NCBI GenBank assembly: GCA_022266195.1
Contig: WHVY01000003.1
Location: 12,462,001 to 12,526,000, forward strand
DNA length: 64,000 nucleotides
Reading direction: 5' to 3'
Source: Tetranychus cinnabarinus
Taxonomy: Eukaryota; Arthropoda; Arachnida; Trombidiformes; Tetranychidae
Part shown: in pieces, positions 20,801 through 33,158 of the stretch
How positions within the stretch are numbered: the stretch's first letter is position 1
How the letters are laid out: each line of letters starts with the position of its first letter
Program-made: the position numbers and the translations under genes
The notes under the pieces: generated by a model
The model's database searches: none
What the model saw: the letters and a program-made list of their open reading frames with translations, nothing else
Told to the model about the DNA's origin: nothing

Positions 20801-23800
20801 TATTATCGTAAATTGTTCTAACCCTGAATTTCAAATGGTGTATTGTGATTGACATGATTTTTTAATATAAATATATCAACAATATTTACATCTGATAATA
20901 AACTCAATATGGACTTATGAAATTATTAATATAGTTTGAATGCAAAGAGGTTGGTTCTATAATAAAATATGCATTATATTAATAATAGATGAACTGATAA
21001 CGATGAGATTGTGTAAAATTTACATGGATAACATCTGTATACCTTTGTACGCCTTTTTTATGGTTGGAAATAATTTATTACTGAACAATCACAAGGATAT
21101 TGATAGTTTTAGAGAACACAAGAATTCATTTTAATAAAAAAATGATTAGCCAACAAATGAAACTGTAATAATATAAGAATGCATAGAAATCTTCAATCTG
21201 ATTTTGTTAAGTTTTCTGAGATATTATCGAGTTGAAAAATGCAAAAAAATTGAACATGAAATGAATACTTACAGACATTCTCTTACGAACATTGTTAAAA
21301 TCCAAAATGGCAATCAATTCGTACTCTTCGGTTTCCCCAAGAACCTCAATTGTAACGGAATTGGGAGTTCTGCTCTGAAATTCAAAAACAATAAATAGGT
21401 TAGAATCAGATGACAGGAGTCAGAAAAACAAAATTGATTGGGAAGATAAAACTGAGAAAATTCCCAACATTTTCTATTAACGAGATGACCCATTCAACAG
21501 ATTGAAAAGGATCAATAAAAATGAACCCAAATGAATAACAAAACAGAATGAAAAGTTAAATGTAAAGTATATCTTGTGAATAACTGATTGTTGACAAAGC
21601 CAATTCAACAAGATTCATTTAAATTAATTGGTTAGGGTAACAAGAGATTCTGGGTAAGAGAAAGATTAAGAGAATCGATTAAAATGAATATTGATGAAAA
21701 GGAAAGATTTGAGGATAAAATATGGATCAATGAAAAAATACATAGGTGGACATGATTCATAGTCTATTGTATTATCATTGTCTAATAGATGAAATATTAA
21801 CCTTTTTACGTAACATTTCGTGCATTGATTCAACTTTGCCCAAAGTTTTGTTTATTATTTCACAGCTGAAACTAAACCCAAAAACAACCATTGATTCTCA
21901 TAATATTATTATAGCATTAAGATTATTGAACAAATCTGTGTTTGCTGTTTCAGATCTTGATATTGATGACAAATTGTAACTCATAATATCTGTTATTATT
22001 AATACAGTATTTTGCACCAAATAAATTGATGAAAATTGAAAAATGATTGAGAAAGTTTGGATTAGACTGAAAATTAGCTCACTAATAACAATCATACTGA
22101 ATGAAATGTGAATTAAACTCAATACATTTACTGTCTTGAAGGAACAAATATTCATTTGAGTTCTATTAAATTAAATGTGTTATAATAATTTTAAGGTGGA
22201 TTCTTCATAATTGAATTTGCCGAAAATTTTTACCTTATAAACGAAACCGAAATTTCGAGCTGCTGCGGTTAGTGCTGCTTCATCAGGCGATTGAGCTTGA
22301 TATTCTAAGCTTCCATCTTTTTCTTCGCACATAACAGTATGACATAAGGCGAGAAGACGAAAGAACTCATGAACATCTTTTTTTCCAGAATTAACATCAT
22401 CCAACAATGTTTGATCATAAAAACGGAATGAAGATTCATAATGAGGATTGGCTGAAAAATCAACTGGACTCATATCTTCTGAGATTTCCAATATGTCACC
22501 AGATTCTTCGTCAATAACTTCACCATACAATCGACCAGCAATGGAACATTTGTTAAAAGTCATTATATTCTGTGTCAAGGTTCCTGTCTTATCGGAGAAG
22601 ATATATTCAATTTGACCCAATTCTTCATTCAAAGTGGTCGTCCGAGCTTTTGCTGGTGTATCTGTAACCGGATAATACATCTTTTGGTCCCAATTGATCC
22701 ACAAGGAATGACAAAAGCGAATGACCTCAACTGAAACATATAAAGAAATGGGTACCACAGTGTTTAAAACAATTGCATACGAAAAGAAGACTAGAATAGC
22801 AATTATTGTAGCACCACTGGTTGGATCTTCCTGAGGAACAGCTTTTTTATCCCAAGGTAAAAATCCTCGAAAATGTTGACCAGTAACAGTTTCCCAAAAG
22901 CCACACGCAATGGTACAAAACAGGCACATACTAATCAACACGAAAACTATCTATCAACAGATTGGAAAATAACAAATAAAACAAAGAAGAAATGAGATAA
23001 TTAGCTTTTCAAGTTAGTACCTAAAATATTGACAAGTAAGCAAAATAGATAGAGCCAAGAGCTAAGACAAAGTCAATAAAGTTTTTAGAAACATTCATAA
23101 ATCTAAAGATATAAGATAAAAATAAAGTTTGGGAAAGCATCTGAAAAGATTTATGAACAGTTCATGAATCTTTATGCGTATCATTTGAAAGTAAATCAGA
23201 GAAATGCTGAGAAATGTGAAAAATTATTCCTGGCTGATCGAGTTTCTCTGATTCAATTTCGTCCATCTTCTAAAACACGAAAGTCTTGACTCTGTTGAGA
23301 ATAAAACATTTACAATGATTGCTGCTTACCCCTAAAATCAACAAATTCAACAATCTATCAAGACTAGTTCTTTTGAATATCGTAACTCCACTGTTTTGCA
23401 TCAATTTTGTATCCCGACCAGCAAAAACGACAACCCCAAAGCACCATTTTGTATTGCGAAGAACGCAGCCTCTCAATAGCATTTTATCATTGTCCAATGG
23501 AAATGTTTGCTTCTTCCAAAGTAAAGTTCCCTCGTATTTGGTTAAATTGTTATTTGGTGGTTCACATCGTATTTCACCTGAAAACAAAAAAATGACAATA
23601 GATTAGAGTTGATAGAGTAATTATTTAAAATTGTCCAGTTTTTTCCAATAACATGAAAAATAAATGAAAACAAAAATCGATAAAAGGTCAAACAAATCGA
23701 ATTTTTCATGCAACTCAAAAAGTTATCAAAAAAACATTGCCTGATGAAGGTGAAGCTATTCAATTGCATTGTCCTTCAATTTTGTCATACCTATTGGTCG

Positions 23801-26800
23801 TCATTATTGTTATTTACTAATATTGATTATTCTGTTTAAATTTGCTTATTCATTGGTAAGGATAACTCTATGATGGCGATGATAATGATAATGATTAATC
23901 AAAGGCATGCAATTGCATTGTTTTCAGTTCAACAGCGAATCAAATCAATTTGTTTAAAAAAAATGAGTCCATAAGTTTCACTTTCAATGTCAACCTGAAA
24001 TATGATGATAAATATGATGATAATCATCTAAACATACATGTATATCCTTTGAGCATAAAGGATAAGATTGAATTAGAAGCACAAACAATCAATCAAAAGA
24101 CATGGAAAGTTTTCATTCTCTTAATAAAAATAATTGACAGAGTGTATGACATCATTAGGTCCTATCGTATATCAGATTGAATGGAAATGCATGAAACTAA
24201 ACCTGTTAATCTAATATCTAATGCCTCATCTTATTAAATGGTTAGTTGATATAATACAGATATCAATAGAACATGCATCTTGAAATGAAAAATAAAGTAT
24301 TGCAACAATTTATTGATCCATTTCCAATTGAAAATCACAATTAGTCTAATGAAACATCTTGTTATGATTGTTCAATCTCTACTTTTTTTATATCAACAGC
24401 CGTCAACATGAAACATTTCCATTTCCTTTCGTTTATTTTGAGCCCAGCAAGTTCATGTATGAACATTATACATACCAAACCAGAAAATATCACACACATT
24501 ATAACCTAGATTTATAATGAAAACAAAAGCAAGAAAAAAATTCCCTTCATGATGATAACTGTACAAATAGCATAAACACAGATGATAACCAATATGGTAG
24601 GTAAACAGAAAGCGACAAAGAGCAATTAACATGCATTCCACCATTTAATCTGTTCAGACATACCGTCAAATTTGGATAATAAATTGGTATCATCCAACAG
24701 CTCAGCTGTTTCAGGTAATGCTTGGCGACATTTTAAATTAGTCTCTCTATTCATGGAAGACAAGAAAAAACAGACAAATGAGAATGTTTAATTTTTCAAA
24801 ATAAAGTCAAAGAAAATGGGTTTTACTTTAAAATTTGGGTTCACCAAAAGTACAAATGTATTTTTTGAATAGACCGTTCAGGTTGGTGGGAGTATTTATT
24901 GAAATTAAAGATTGATGTTTTCACATTTCTCGAAATTGATGTGAAAATGGTTTTAAAATGGCAAAACTAAATTTCTTTGACTTTATGAGCAAAGCGAATC
25001 TCCAGACTGATTAATGTCAAGTAAATCAGATGATTTATGTTCATACATACCCATCTAGTTCGGCTGTTTCAACATAGCATAACCCATTGGGTTCACTAGT
25101 AGATAGAAGAAGCAAGTCTGCCTGTGAAACAATAAAATTAATTAATCATTTAGTAATGAGTGCAGTTTAATTTATATTCAATTAAACTGGTAATTAAAGT
25201 AAAACATTTATTTCACTCTTACCGCAACAAAATTGTCATTGTCAATACGAATTATATCACCAACTTGAACTTTATGCCATCTTTCATCAACAAGTTTGCC
25301 ATTTCGTAAAACCTTGGAATTACGATTGTTAACTTGATTATCACTTCGATGTCTTTGCTGTAATAATTTTAAAATTTTATGAGTTTAAGTTTGTTTTAGA
25401 TATATTGATATAAACTTACAATATCATCAATAGCATCTTTGATTGCAGTAACAGCAAGGACCACAATAAGAGGCACAGCAGTGGTCAACCATGTGAGCGA
25501 TGATATCAATGGTATGAGCTGTTAGCCGGAATAAAAAGCATTTTATTAAAATATTTGAATAAGATGATGAATCATGTAATGAGAAGGAGTGCTAATTTTT
25601 AGGTACCTAAAGGCAAAACTGAATTGAGTTATAAAACACAGATCTGTGGAAAGCAGTGAGAGATTGAAAATGTAAGAAATGAGATTCAGATCAATAAAGA
25701 TCAAAATCAAAGGCTATTGTTATTCGAAAAAAACAATCTATTGCAAGGAATAAATCAATAACTCATATTTGACAAAACGATGAGAATATTCTGAAAGGCG
25801 TTATTTTTTATCAGTTGCAACAATTAATAAAAGACTCAATTTTATTCTGAATTTGATCAATTCCAAAGAAAGGTGATTTAATGCAAGTCCAATGTATGAG
25901 TTAAAGTCTGGAGGAGTAGACTCATTTGGACACTAGAGCAAACAATTGTAAAACTTTAACTTAAGCTACTAATCCAATTATTGTTTTTTCATTAATTTTA
26001 ACTAAGAATTGACCGGGGACCTTCACAAAATTTAACATTGACGATCATGAACAACAAGTGAAAGGCCATAATTTTTCATTCTTTTAGCGTTGATTTAAAA
26101 AAAATCAGAATGAAAATTCAATCAGAAGCATGCATCTTTTTTTTATCAAAATAAAAGTATTAAAATCGCAATAAAATGATCATTTTACTTGTTGTTCGTG
26201 ATCGTCAATGTTAAATTTTGTGAAGGTCCCCGGTCAATTCTTAGTTAAAATTAGTGAAAAAACAATAATTGGATTAGTAGCTTAAGTTAAAGTTTTACAA
26301 TTGTTTGCTCTAGTGTCCAAATGAGTCCAAACCAGTCTGGATTGCGTTTGATGAATGTAATTTACAATCAAACGATGAATTGAATTTGGTGTAAGAAATT
26401 CAAGTATTGGTTAAATGATTTTAGTATTAGATTGTGATTGAGTCGGAAAATGGCAAGTGTTACTCAAACAACGGTGTTACTAAAGCTGTTTATCAAGTAA
26501 TCTTGTTTCAATATGAACACTTTTGTTACAAATTGAGATGCAAATGTGAAAGAACAGGATGTTGATATAAGATGGGAATAAAGTAATCAGAAGATGTGAT
26601 CTTCATTTCTAGGTGTCATTCAAAAGTATTTTTACCAATCACTTTCTATTGAACATAATTAAAGTCAGGAAATTTGTGAGAAAAAAAGACAAGAATAACA
26701 ACTAATTGTACAGAGCTTAGAGCTTTTATGATTATCATTAATCCAGATATATTATTAGACATGACAAACATGATTATCTGTAACTAAAAAGGAAAGAAAA

Positions 26801-29125
26801 TCAACATTAAAAGTGGAGTGGGTGAAAAAGTGAAGAGAAAAATACAAAGATTGAGGTTTTAAAGACTTAAAAATAGAGAAAAATGTGAAAATGGATTGAT
26901 TTGGCAGCAATAACAGTTAAATAGTTAAAGAATTGACTGAGACTCGTCAAGGATCAACATTAATAACAAATGGGGATTACATCATTTTTTGATAAATGAA
27001 ATGAAAAGAAAGGAAAAAAGCTTACCTGAAGAATGAGAAGACAAAGGAAATAAAAATTGGCTAAGCGACGAAATTGCTCGAAAAGATTGACAGGAATGAA
27101 CGTGAACAAGTTGTACTTTGAGGTTTTTATGTAATTATTCTGTAAACATTACCAAAAGATAGAAGTGAAAAAAATTAATTACTATTGGCAACAGTAAAAA
27201 CAAAAATGGAGGGAAAATTTTGATAAGGTAAAGATAAAAATGGTTTAGATTTTATCTCGTGCTTTTTATTTTCCATGTCAATAAGGGTTAACCATCTGAA
27301 ATGTAACAGGTTAAATTGAGACTCCAACTGTCTCAGACAAATGTAGTCAGGAATGTGCTATAATTGGTAGATTCGGTGTTTTCTTATCAACAGAGTAAAA
27401 TGTAAATATAACTTACCGCATAATTAAATCTGGAATTAAAATATGAGTCATTGGCGCGAATCCGTCGCTCATTTTCTGCGATAGGAGAGTAACCATTAAG
27501 AACCATGAAAAGAAAGAATCAAAATCACAGTTTGATGACAAAAGTAGATAAAAATATGGTGACAGTAAAGAGTAATTATGGAGAAGATGATTTTGATAAA
27601 AAGGTGCAAGTAAACTATGCTGTTAATAAAAACAATGAAGGATCAACTTTGTGATATAATGACAAGAGAAGTAATAAAGCTTGAACAAATAATTTATGTA
27701 CATTAAATTGAAGGTAAATTTGTTGGTAGAAAAGCACGATCCTCATAGTAGAAAAAAAGGAGTTCTACTTGGTAATCAAGAGGCACAGATTAAAACCATG
27801 ATTAAAGTCGGTTGATGAGACAAATGACAGAATTATCGTGAAAAATAAATGGATAAATCATAATTGGAGCACATTCAACAGATTCACACTCAGAAAACAG
27901 ATTGATCGGAAAGTTTTGCTCCAGCAAAAGAAGCAACTAATTTGATCGCCTTTGTGCGCATAAACATGAAATTACATTCACATAAAACTAGAGTCATCTA
28001 GTGTCATTGATACAGACTGTTAGCCTTTTAACAACTTCATCGATCATTATCATCAAACAGCTTTCCAGTGTTAATTAAACTCCGATATATTTTATCTAAT
28101 CAAATAACTTTTGCTTTACAATGCTTATTGGAGAGCAAATCCATAATAAAGAGCATGTAACTTCAAACTGGAAAATGGATAAAACAAAAATCGAAAAATC
28201 TTTATATTTAGATTCGTCTTTAAATTGTTTTTGAAGCTTTTCTCCTCAAAATACATCTAATTTTTTAAGAGCAATAAGTTGACCTTTTCATAATTTTCTT
28301 GATGAAATAATGAAAAATTAAAATATGTTTATAATCATTCTATCTTGATTCAATATTTCATTTTTTAAACAAATTCCGACGAAGGTGTAACAGTAGTGAC
28401 AAAGTCATTGATTTACCAATTTTGAATCTCAAATATTGAATAAATCGTATTCTTATCATGAGACTCTGGGAAAAAAGCTTCCGATAATTAATTCCATTTG
28501 TTTCTTCAAATAGATTGCAATTTAAACTCAAAACTTCCATCTTCTCGCGATGAGCAATCTTTAAAATCCAATAAACACAGTCGATCAAAATTTGATCTTG
28601 AAATGATAATCATGTAAATCTTTTAAAACTTATATAATAATGAGTTGGGTCAACTATAAAGTTTGAACAAGGACAATGACTTTTTCTTTTTAATTTAAAT
28701 GATTTTCCATCAATAAATTTCCGGGTAAAACTTAATGATTCAAGTTTCTGAAAATCTTTTTTAAATTGACAAGAATTTTAAGATGAAAATTGATAAGTGC
28801 ATTAAGATTGCAAAATCAATAGTTGGCCATTTGAGTTGAGATGACCAATCATCGATCTTTATCCTTGAATTTCATTTCCCTTCATAATTCAATATTGAAT
28901 CAAGATATTTAAGAAATCAATATTTCACTCAATCACATCATTCAAAAGATTCCCTAAGAGATCGTCAAAGATTATCAGTTACAAAAACTAATTCAATTTT
29001 GTAAAAATTTTATAAAAAATGAATTTCTACAAAAATTTTCAACGAATTTCACTTTAGATGAAAACAGCAACAAACTAATAGATTAATAGAAATTAAATCG
29101 TACCTTTGATTGGACCTTTGCCCAT
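17802..29125 (-). CDS. ATP8B: P4-ATPase phospholipid flippase, ATP8B class, 1263 aa
   Basis: Fourteen exons in transcript order: 29104-29125, 27417-27475, 27026-27139, 25420-25518, 25223-25357, 25051-25121, 24664-24746, 23330-23577, 22234-22950, 21273-21374, 19720-20707, 19314-19537, 18920-19249 and 17802-18401. All junctions are GT-AG and in phase, for 1264 codons with the stop. P4 hallmarks: DGET (166-169, actuator dephosphorylation loop), PISL in M4 (344-347), DKTGT with phospho-acceptor D397, KGAD (564-567, nucleotide pocket), TGDK (678-681), GDGAND (869-874, hinge) and a C-terminal SGYAFAHQEGFG box. Type ATP8B is chosen from ILTFLPVNLFEQF-like, LRGCVLRNT.WCFG and CGFSAQTLYD stretches. 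These pumps move phospholipid to the cytosolic leaflet with a CDC50 partner. Oddities: a His/Asn/Gly-rich insertion (about 751-805) in the nucleotide domain, and IKM before AHIGVG where Thr or Ala is usual. Confidence 0.95.
25913..26333. mobile_element. 421-bp palindromic MITE in a flippase intron, 8-bp target duplication
   Basis: The left arm (25919-26063) and the reverse complement of the right arm (26184-26327) are almost identical over about 145 bp, including GGACCTTCACAAAATTTAAC and TTGACGATCATGAAC-like stretches, around a spacer of about 120 bp. The direct repeat AGTCTGGA lies exactly outside (25905-25912 and 26334-26341), the 8-bp duplication typical of hAT insertion. The outermost few bases of the two ends (GGAGTA versus GGTTTG) match only partly. 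It sits in the intron between flippase exons 25420-25518 and 27026-27139 and does not touch a splice site. The arm sequence is unrelated to the 267-bp element at 3112. Confidence 0.8.
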
Positions 29126-32100
29126 CCTTTTTAATCCATTTGACCAAAGTCACAAACTCGCAGTTAACTTTACATTCCAGTTCAATTGAACTTGATTAAG
29201 TAGCAATTAACCAATAATTGAATTGAATTAGTAATCACTAAAGATAAAAGGACAACTAAAGATGTTCAACTGAACAAAAGCGAGTCCAGAAACGCGTGAA
29301 AATCGCGTTTTCCAACAAAAGCTGTTGGCCAAACACAAATGTAAAAAGGTTGTTTGATATCGTTTGCTTTACCCTTTGTCTATTCCTAGTGATAAATGAA
29401 ATTTGTTATATCGATGTTTGGGCGTTGGCATTTTCGTCTTATCATCATCATTTGCTCATCTTCATCCCCATCATCATCATTATCATCATCTTCGTAACAA
29501 TGGCATCAGTAATCAAATACAATTTACATCAACTTCACTTGGCATTAGTCTCAATGTTACAATCAAAATATTGATATTAATATCTATCAAGTCTCTTCAA
29601 AAGCCAACATCGATGCAAAAACTAATTGAAAACTTGTAAGATTTAAAGTTCATTTACTCGAGTGAATCTCGAATCTGCAATCAACGAATTTCCATGATAT
29701 TTGAAATCAATTTAAATACTTTTTTCCCAATTAACTTCCAATTAGAACGAGATTAATGATTGGAAATTTCATTGATAATTGTTTGTTAAGGCAAAACTGA
29801 ATCAGTTTAAAGCGATGAAATTTTTAAGAATTTTCGTGATCAAAATTATGATCATTATTGGTTGATTATGTGCATGTTGTTTGTCAAACAAGGAGTGGTT
29901 TGTTCATGATGTTGAGATTTCAAGACAGTAGAGAAAGTGTTATTATGGTTAACACCCAAAGTTCATAATATTGATCAACTTGTTCATTTAAATATCTTCC
30001 GCCTTCCCTTCATCGCTACAACTGAAACAAATGAAAGTCTAAAGTTTATTTTATGTTTAAGAAAAAAAAAGCAAAGTTTGATGAAAAAAATGAAGAAAAA
30101 TAATGATTATGATGATAATGATTGAGATGACAATAAATTACATGGGAATGATGAACACTTTTATTTTGTTGCCATAAAATTAGGTCACTGGACTCGAAAT
30201 TGACCCAATTTCAAATTAAATCAACTATATTCCATTCCATTGAAGGTAAATAATCAATATCTTCACCATAATCATTCTGACCTCAGGTCAATATAATCAA
30301 CTCCACCCAAGGTGATTCAAATAACAGGTTAATCTTTTGTTTTCGCTCATCTTCAGTTTAATATTTATATCATCATTAATCACATTTTGATATCAATTCA
30401 TCGCTAAGCCAATTCAGTTTCATGTTTTATTCAACTTCATGCAATAACTAGAAAACTTAAATTTCCTAAATTGCTCGGACTTCATTCATCGATATAAAAA
30501 TTTTGATTTAACATTGGAATAGTAAATAATTACAGTTGAAGATGAATTAAGCATCAGTATTAATTACTCTGGGTAATATTTGATGGCCTCAGTGAAACTG
30601 CTTTTTTACGCTTTATTGGTACTCCATGAGATGAGTTGAGGATAAATAAGCATCAGCTTTTTAAGAGAGGGTCTTTAATTAACTCTAGATTAAAATCAAA
30701 CTGTCACCAAGATGAAATTGACATTTCCAGCGATTAAATAAAAGCGGATTAACAGCAAACTGTTTCTTTTAATACCAAATGTTGGTTTGATGGAAGGAAA
30801 ATCTGTCGTTATTTATTAATATCTCTTTCTACCACAACATTGACATGATTGCTTAAGGATTAATCATTCAAGTCTCAAATTCACGGGTTGATCTCTGTTT
30901 GAGTATATTCAAAATTCCTGGGAAAATAATGCCAAATAATGACCGGAAAAAAGGTTCCATCTCAAATTATTAGATGCAAAATGCCATGCGTCAATAACTT
31001 GAAAATGTTAACTGTAGTTGAATGTCATGGAATTGGTGTCCTAAAACAGAAATAATCTATGAATAACCGAACAATTCATTGTACATTTATTTCCTTACCA
31101 GCAAATTTTGAATATTTTGATCCAGTTCACAATCATCGTTTCTCAACGGTCATTAAAACAGCAGATGCTTAGTTTTGACCAAAGATGCATTTTGAACGAA
31201 GATGAAAGTCCACCCGCTGCTTTCAATACAATAATTTCGATAGAAGTAATTTTATCAGATTTTCCATTGGTAAGCTACATACGATGTACAAACTGTACTT
31301 TCAAACACGCTGCTTGACGAGTAGCCAGCCCAGTAACCAATTAGAGCAAGGGTCAATTGATCAAACTCGTTGTTTTTATTTGAAGATTGATGAGAAAAAC
31401 ATCAAGTTTGCATGGATCATGATCATCAGTTATTAAGGTGAGATATATGAATTGGAAACCATTCCATAGTTAGGTTGATTGCACTTTCATGAGCCATCAA
31501 AGCATCATTATGAGGCATTGTATTTTATTCAAAACATGGTAATCGTATGATAAGACTGCATTGAAGGATCATAAAATCTCGATGAAATTAGTTCACATCT
31601 GGTAAAATGTATTCCAAATTTTAATAAAACCAATATGCAAAGTACCAATGACTGAGGTGATCCAAGGTAGCTTAACTTGGAAAGCTGATTGAAATGCAGA
31701 AAGCATGTAATGAAGAGCAGTTGAGAAACAAGAGAATAATATTAGTTTTTATCGAAAAAGTTACGAAAAAATTAAATATTTTTTACTCACCATGAATTGC
31801 TGGATGACACGACACCAAAAAACAAATTAATACTAGAAACAACAAAACAAAAGTAAATGTAATGTAGTTTACTGATTTATTGATTACCATTCAAAAGTAA
31901 AAGCTGAAGCTGTTTCTTTTGTTTTATATTATAATTCTTTTGTTTCACAACCGCAAGATGGCAATAAAGTCAAATTATAATTTTCAGATTCAAATTTTGT
32001 TTAAAAGTTGATTTTAGCAAATCGCAAAGTTCATGATTTTGTTAGAGTATAGTTAATTTCTGCTAAACTGAATACTGAATTCTGAAAAGCTGTGTAATTA

Positions 32101-33158
32101 TCAGCAAATCAGCATTCAAAACAATTAACCCAATCAGTTTTTCAGTCCATTACTGAAATCGAAAGCAAAAAGGTTACAAAAAGATTTGAAAAACTGGTCA
32201 ATCAAAGGAAAAGATAAATTGCTTTATTGAAACTCAGAAAAAGATTCCAGGCATTTCGAGAAAATAAATTGTCCATCATAGTTTACTGTTAACATTTTAT
32301 TCATACTTAATGTTCAACTAAGCCTGATTGTTTCGTCTACAAAACATTGATTGTTATGATAATTTTTTGCTTCATCAAACATTTCAATGATCGCCATTTT
32401 TTATGCATTACATTGACATTTATTTTTTTCATTTTACTATGTTAATATAAATTCAAATGTAAATCATCATTTTTGAATGTAAATAACGCTTCTATTGTCC
32501 ATCTATTGTTCAGTTAATCTTTTCATTTCACAGCAAAAAACCGATCCAAAAGCTTAACCTTTTCCCTTACAACAAACAGATTTATGAATATTTTTTTAAT
32601 GTACAACCGTCGCTTATAAAGTAAGAGGATTTAGTGAATATGATGCAGCAAAGGTGGCCTTTCATTTATTTTGTTAACGACTTTACATCAAAAAAGAGGA
32701 ACAATAAAAGCAAACAAAGAAAAGACGAAAATGATGAATAATTTCACCAACAGATGGCCACATCAGAGCTGTTTAGTGACGTCTGGTGGAAGCTTTTTGT
32801 ACTAATAAGCTTCATTGGTTTTTGCTCCTCATCTTGAGCTTGTTTTCATCTTCATCTTCATCTTTTTGCTTCCCTCTAATTTTATATTTTGCATCTCCAT
32901 CAAAGCTCAAACTCTTCTTCTCTCTATTTCTCTTTCTCTCTTCTTTCCTCTCTTTCTCTCTTTCTTTCTTTTTCATTTGAATGGACATTACATTGTTAAG
33001 TGACATTTGCCTGTCTTCACGATTTTACAATTAAAATGTTTTGTGAAAAACAATTGGATAACATTGATCTTCAATGTAAATACCATTATTTTTTATGTTT
33101 CATTAAATAATGTTTCCCAGTTTTTAATCTATTTGAGGTGCCATTAATTCATCTTATT
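29126..33158. other. 4 kb divergent intergenic region (flippase and Robo-like gene)
   Basis: It separates the 5' ends of two divergently transcribed genes, so it should contain both promoters and the 5' UTRs, possibly including untranslated exons. A (CATCAT)n run occurs at about 29440-29500 and a long CT tract at 32912-32974. The short open stretches have microsatellite-like composition, and none looks like a gene. Confidence 0.5.
32912..32974 (+). repeat. Polypyrimidine (CT-rich) tract upstream of the Robo-like gene
   Basis: An almost pure C/T run of about 63 bp made of TTTCTCTC-type units, about 185 bp before the Robo-like start codon. It may lie in the promoter or 5' UTR, and such tracts can be length-variable. 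No function is shown. Confidence 0.6.

Noticed and set aside
21746..21979. 77-codon + strand open stretch in a flippase intron
   Set aside because: Hydrophobic AT-driven composition, no domain, no splice context; most likely chance.
29296..29639. Two overlapping small open frames with His/Ile runs
   Set aside because: They are translations of a CATCAT microsatellite between the flippase and the Robo-like gene; the frames contradict each other.
32786..33006. Overlapping open frames on both strands around the CT tract
   Set aside because: Composition is purely that of the polypyrimidine repeat (Ser/Phe/Leu or Glu/Lys/Arg runs); no start context or domain.
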